From the NCBI GenBank assembly GCA_026416755.1, contig JAOAEP010000114.1:1-6359 (forward strand): a stretch of DNA of 6,359 nt, in the 5' to 3' direction. Positions 4,051 to 6,359 of this stretch are shown in pieces. Source of the DNA: a bacterium (GTDB taxonomy: Bacteria > Ratteibacteria > UBA8468 > B48-G9 > JAFGKM01). Position 1 is the stretch's first letter; each line of letters opens with the position of its first letter. The position numbers were made by a program, and so were the translations under genes. The notes under the pieces are model-generated. The model was not told the origin of the DNA. It searched no databases and saw only the letters and a program-made list of their open reading frames with translations.

Positions 4051-6359
4051 AAAACAATATTCATAATTTTATTTTTAATATAAATTTTCTTAATTAAAGT
4101 TTTCCCTTCAATAAACTTTTTAAATTTTTCGTCTTTTTTTATCAATTCGTAAATTTGCTCTTGGTCAAAATCTGAAGGTATTTCAATATTACCTCTTATT
4201 TTCCCATTTATCTGAACACCTATCTTTATTTTTTCTTCAACTATTACTTCTTTTTCATAAACTGGCCAACTTTCATTAAATAAAAAAGATTTTTCTCCTA
4301 AATTTTCCCATAGTTCTTCACATATGTGTGGAACAAATGGGTAAAGCAATTTTATAAATTTTTTCCATGAACTAATTAAAAGATTTTTTGAAATTTTCTT
4401 TTCATTTATTTCTTTATTCAGAAAATTAATAAATTCCATCATTTTTGCTATTGCTGTATTAAATTGAAATTCTTTTTCTATATCATCAGTCACACCTTTT
4501 ATAGTTTTATTTATCATAACTTTTAATTTTTTATCATTTTCTTCATTATTTCCTAAATAATTTTTAATTTCAAAATGTAATCTCCAAACTCTATTTAAAA
4601 ATCTCCAACATCCCTCTATTCCTCTTTCACTCCATTCTAGGTCAACCTCTGGTGGTGCAGCAAATAAGATAAAAAGACGCAAAGTATCCGAACCATATTT
4701 CCTTATTATATCTTCAGGATCTACAACATTTCCTTTTGATTTTGACATTTTGGCTCCATCTTTTATTACCATTCCTTGACATAATAAATTTTCAAATGGT
4801 TCTTCAAAGTCCAAATATTCCATATCCTTTAAAACTTTAACGAAGAATCTACTGTAAAGTAAATGTAAAATCGCATGTTCTATTCCACCTATATATTGGT
4901 CTACAGGCATCCAGTAATTTACTTCATTTTTGTCAAATGGTTTTTCATTTATATCTTTTGAGGCATATCTTAAGAAATACCAAGAAGAATCTACAAAAGT
5001 ATCCATAGTATCTGTTTCTCTTTCAGCATCATTTCCGCATGATGGACATTTACACCTTAAAAATTCAGAAACATATTTTAAAGGTGATTCTCCCTTCCCC
5101 GTTATTTTTACTTCGTAAGGAAGTTCTACAGGAAGATTCTCTTCTTTCTCAGGAACAATACCACATTTTTTACAATAAATTAAAGGGATTGGTGTTCCCC
5201 AATATCTTTGTCTTGAAATACACCAATCCTTCAATCTGTAATAAACTGCTTTTTTACCTTTATTTATTTTTTCAAGAAATTTTCTAACTTCCTCTTTTCC
5301 ACTTTCGCTATTCAGGCCATCAAAAATCCCTGAATTTATCATAATCCCTCGATCTTCATATGCCTTTTCAAGTTTTTCGGGGATTTCTTTCCATTCAGGA
5401 TTTTTTATTACAATTTTAATTGGAAGAGCATACTTCTGAGCAAACTCAAAGTCCCTTTGGTCATGGGCGGGAACTGCCATAATTGCACCTGTTCCATATT
5501 CCATCAATACATAGTTTCCAATCCATACAGGAATTTTTTCATTAGATAATGGATGGATTGCTAAAATTCCTGTATCAATCCCTTCTTTTTCAAGTTTTAA
5601 AATATCTTCAACTGTTAAACTTGCTTTTTTTGTCTTTTCAATAAAATTTTCAATTTCTTTTTTCTTAAAACTTTTTTCTATTATTTTTTCAATAAGTGGA
5701 TGTTGAGGAGATAAAACCAAATATGTTACCCCCATCAAAGTATCTGCTCTGGTTGTGAACACTTTTATATTTTCTTTTATTTCTGGGACATAAAAATCAA
5801 TTTCACATCCTTCACTTTTCCCTATCCAGTTTTTTTGCATTATTATAACTCTTTCAGGCCAGTTTTTAATTTTTGAAAAATCAAGTAATCTTTCAGCATA
5901 TTCAGTAATTTTTATAAACCATTGTTCAAGATTTCTATTTTCAACAAGTTCTCCACATCTCCAACATCTTTGTTCAATTACCTGTTCATTCGCAAGAACT
6001 GTCTGGCAAGAGGGACACCAATTTGCAGGTGCTTTCTTCTTATATGCAAGGCCTCTCTTAAAAAATTGTATGAAAAAAAACTGGTTCCATCTATAATATT
6101 CAGGGTCACAAGTTATAACTTCTCTTTCCCAACAATAAGATATACCAAGTCGTTTTAATTGTCTTCTTATCGTTTCAATATTTTTATATGTCCAGTCCTT
6201 TGGATGGATATTTTGTTTTATTGCAGCATTTTCTGCAGGAAGCCCAAAAGCATCATATCCAATTGGGTGTAAAATATTATAGTTATTCATAACTTTATAT
6301 CTTGCAATTACATCACCAATAGTATAGTTTCTTACATGACCCATATGAATTTGTGCAGA
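4041..6359 (-). CDS. leuS: Leucyl-tRNA synthetase (N-terminus cut off by the window edge)
   Basis: This class I aminoacyl-tRNA synthetase charges tRNA-Leu in the cytosol. The window encodes 772 residues; bacterial LeuRS is usually about 800-870, so about 40 N-terminal residues lie outside. The frame stays open past the Met at 6344: five more codons (SAQIH) lead into the HIGH-type signature HMGH (6347-6336), so that Met is internal. Counting it as residue 1, there is a zinc-module pattern CPSC...CWRC (110-113, 127-130), the CP1 editing domain with TTRADTLMG (197-205) and MAVPAHDQRDFEF (289-301, including the conserved Asp), a second Cys set CKKC (391-394) and CKCPSC (431-436), DTFVDSSWYFLRY (448-460), the KMSKS loop (532-536, bases 4751-4737), an anticodon-binding domain containing LLYPFVPHICEELW (666-679), and a C-terminal domain with IGVQINGKIRG (708-718). 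Catalytic and editing motifs look intact. The promoter and any T-box lie beyond the right edge. Confidence 0.97.
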   Translation of the reverse strand, partial: SAQIHMGHVRNYTIGDVIARYKVMNNYNILHPIGYDAFGLPAENAAIKQNIHPKDWTYKNIETIRRQLKRLGISYCWEREVITCDPEYYRWNQFFFIQFFKRGLAYKKKAPANWCPSCQTVLANEQVIEQRCWRCGELVENRNLEQWFIKITEYAERLLDFSKIKNWPERVIIMQKNWIGKSEGCEIDFYVPEIKENIKVFTTRADTLMGVTYLVLSPQHPLIEKIIEKSFKKKEIENFIEKTKKASLTVEDILKLEKEGIDTGILAIHPLSNEKIPVWIGNYVLMEYGTGAIMAVPAHDQRDFEFAQKYALPIKIVIKNPEWKEIPEKLEKAYEDRGIMINSGIFDGLNSESGKEEVRKFLEKINKGKKAVYYRLKDWCISRQRYWGTPIPLIYCKKCGIVPEKEENLPVELPYEVKITGKGESPLKYVSEFLRCKCPSCGNDAERETDTMDTFVDSSWYFLRYASKDINEKPFDKNEVNYWMPVDQYIGGIEHAILHLLYSRFFVKVLKDMEYLDFEEPFENLLCQGMVIKDGAKMSKSKGNVVDPEDIIRKYGSDTLRLFILFAAPPEVDLEWSERGIEGCWRFLNRVWRLHFEIKNYLGNNEENDKKLKVMINKTIKGVTDDIEKEFQFNTAIAKMMEFINFLNKEINEKKISKNLLISSWKKFIKLLYPFVPHICEELWENLGEKSFLFNESWPVYEKEVIVEEKIKIGVQINGKIRGNIEIPSDFDQEQIYELIKKDEKFKKFIEGKTLIKKIYIKNKIMNIVLKD

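Noticed and set aside
4930..6158. Three plus-strand open frames (4930-5118, 5039-5287, 5922-6158) opposite leuS
   Set aside because: All are antisense to conserved LeuRS domains, and two overlap each other in different frames. They are chance openings.
6342..6344. Met at 6344 as the start of leuS
   Set aside because: The frame stays open to the window edge and the preceding residues SAQIH complete the HIGH-type motif, so the true start lies outside.

Overview
The window is AT-rich (roughly 30% G+C by eye) and densely coded. Lys, Ile and Glu are abundant, and arginine codons in the genes shown are mostly AGA. This fits a low-GC, possibly thermophilic or anaerobic deep-branching bacterium. The V/A-type ATPase, the bacterial-type LeuRS and bacterial -35/-10 sequences agree with a bacterium, but the sequence alone does not give a phylum.

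Layout. From the left edge to 1295, on the minus strand, is the V/A-type ATPase B subunit; its C-terminus lies outside the window. A 52-bp intergenic gap (1296-1347) separates it from a divergent plus-strand pair: purM (1348-2364) and a cobalamin-binding-type radical SAM protein (2361-3665), joined by an ATGA stop/start overlap. A 139-bp gap (3666-3804) carries a promoter for a 79-residue membrane protein with a charged tail (3805-4044). That gene converges on leuS (4041 to the right edge, minus strand, N-terminus outside). The two stop codons share the tetranucleotide TTAA.

How the genes relate. PurM makes AIR in purine synthesis, LeuRS charges tRNA-Leu and the ATPase subunit belongs to an ion-translocating rotary machine. 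These are housekeeping genes with no obvious common pathway. The two uncharacterised genes are the radical SAM protein, which is coupled to purM, and the small membrane protein. No mobile element, CRISPR array, RNA gene or phage gene was seen.

I see no clear new multi-gene system. The points most worth checking are the compact divergent promoter with a palindromic -10, which may give a leaderless ATPase transcript; the separation of subunit B from subunit A; the purM-coupled radical SAM enzyme; and the small membrane gene whose purine-rich 3' end lies just beyond the leuS stop on the opposite strand.
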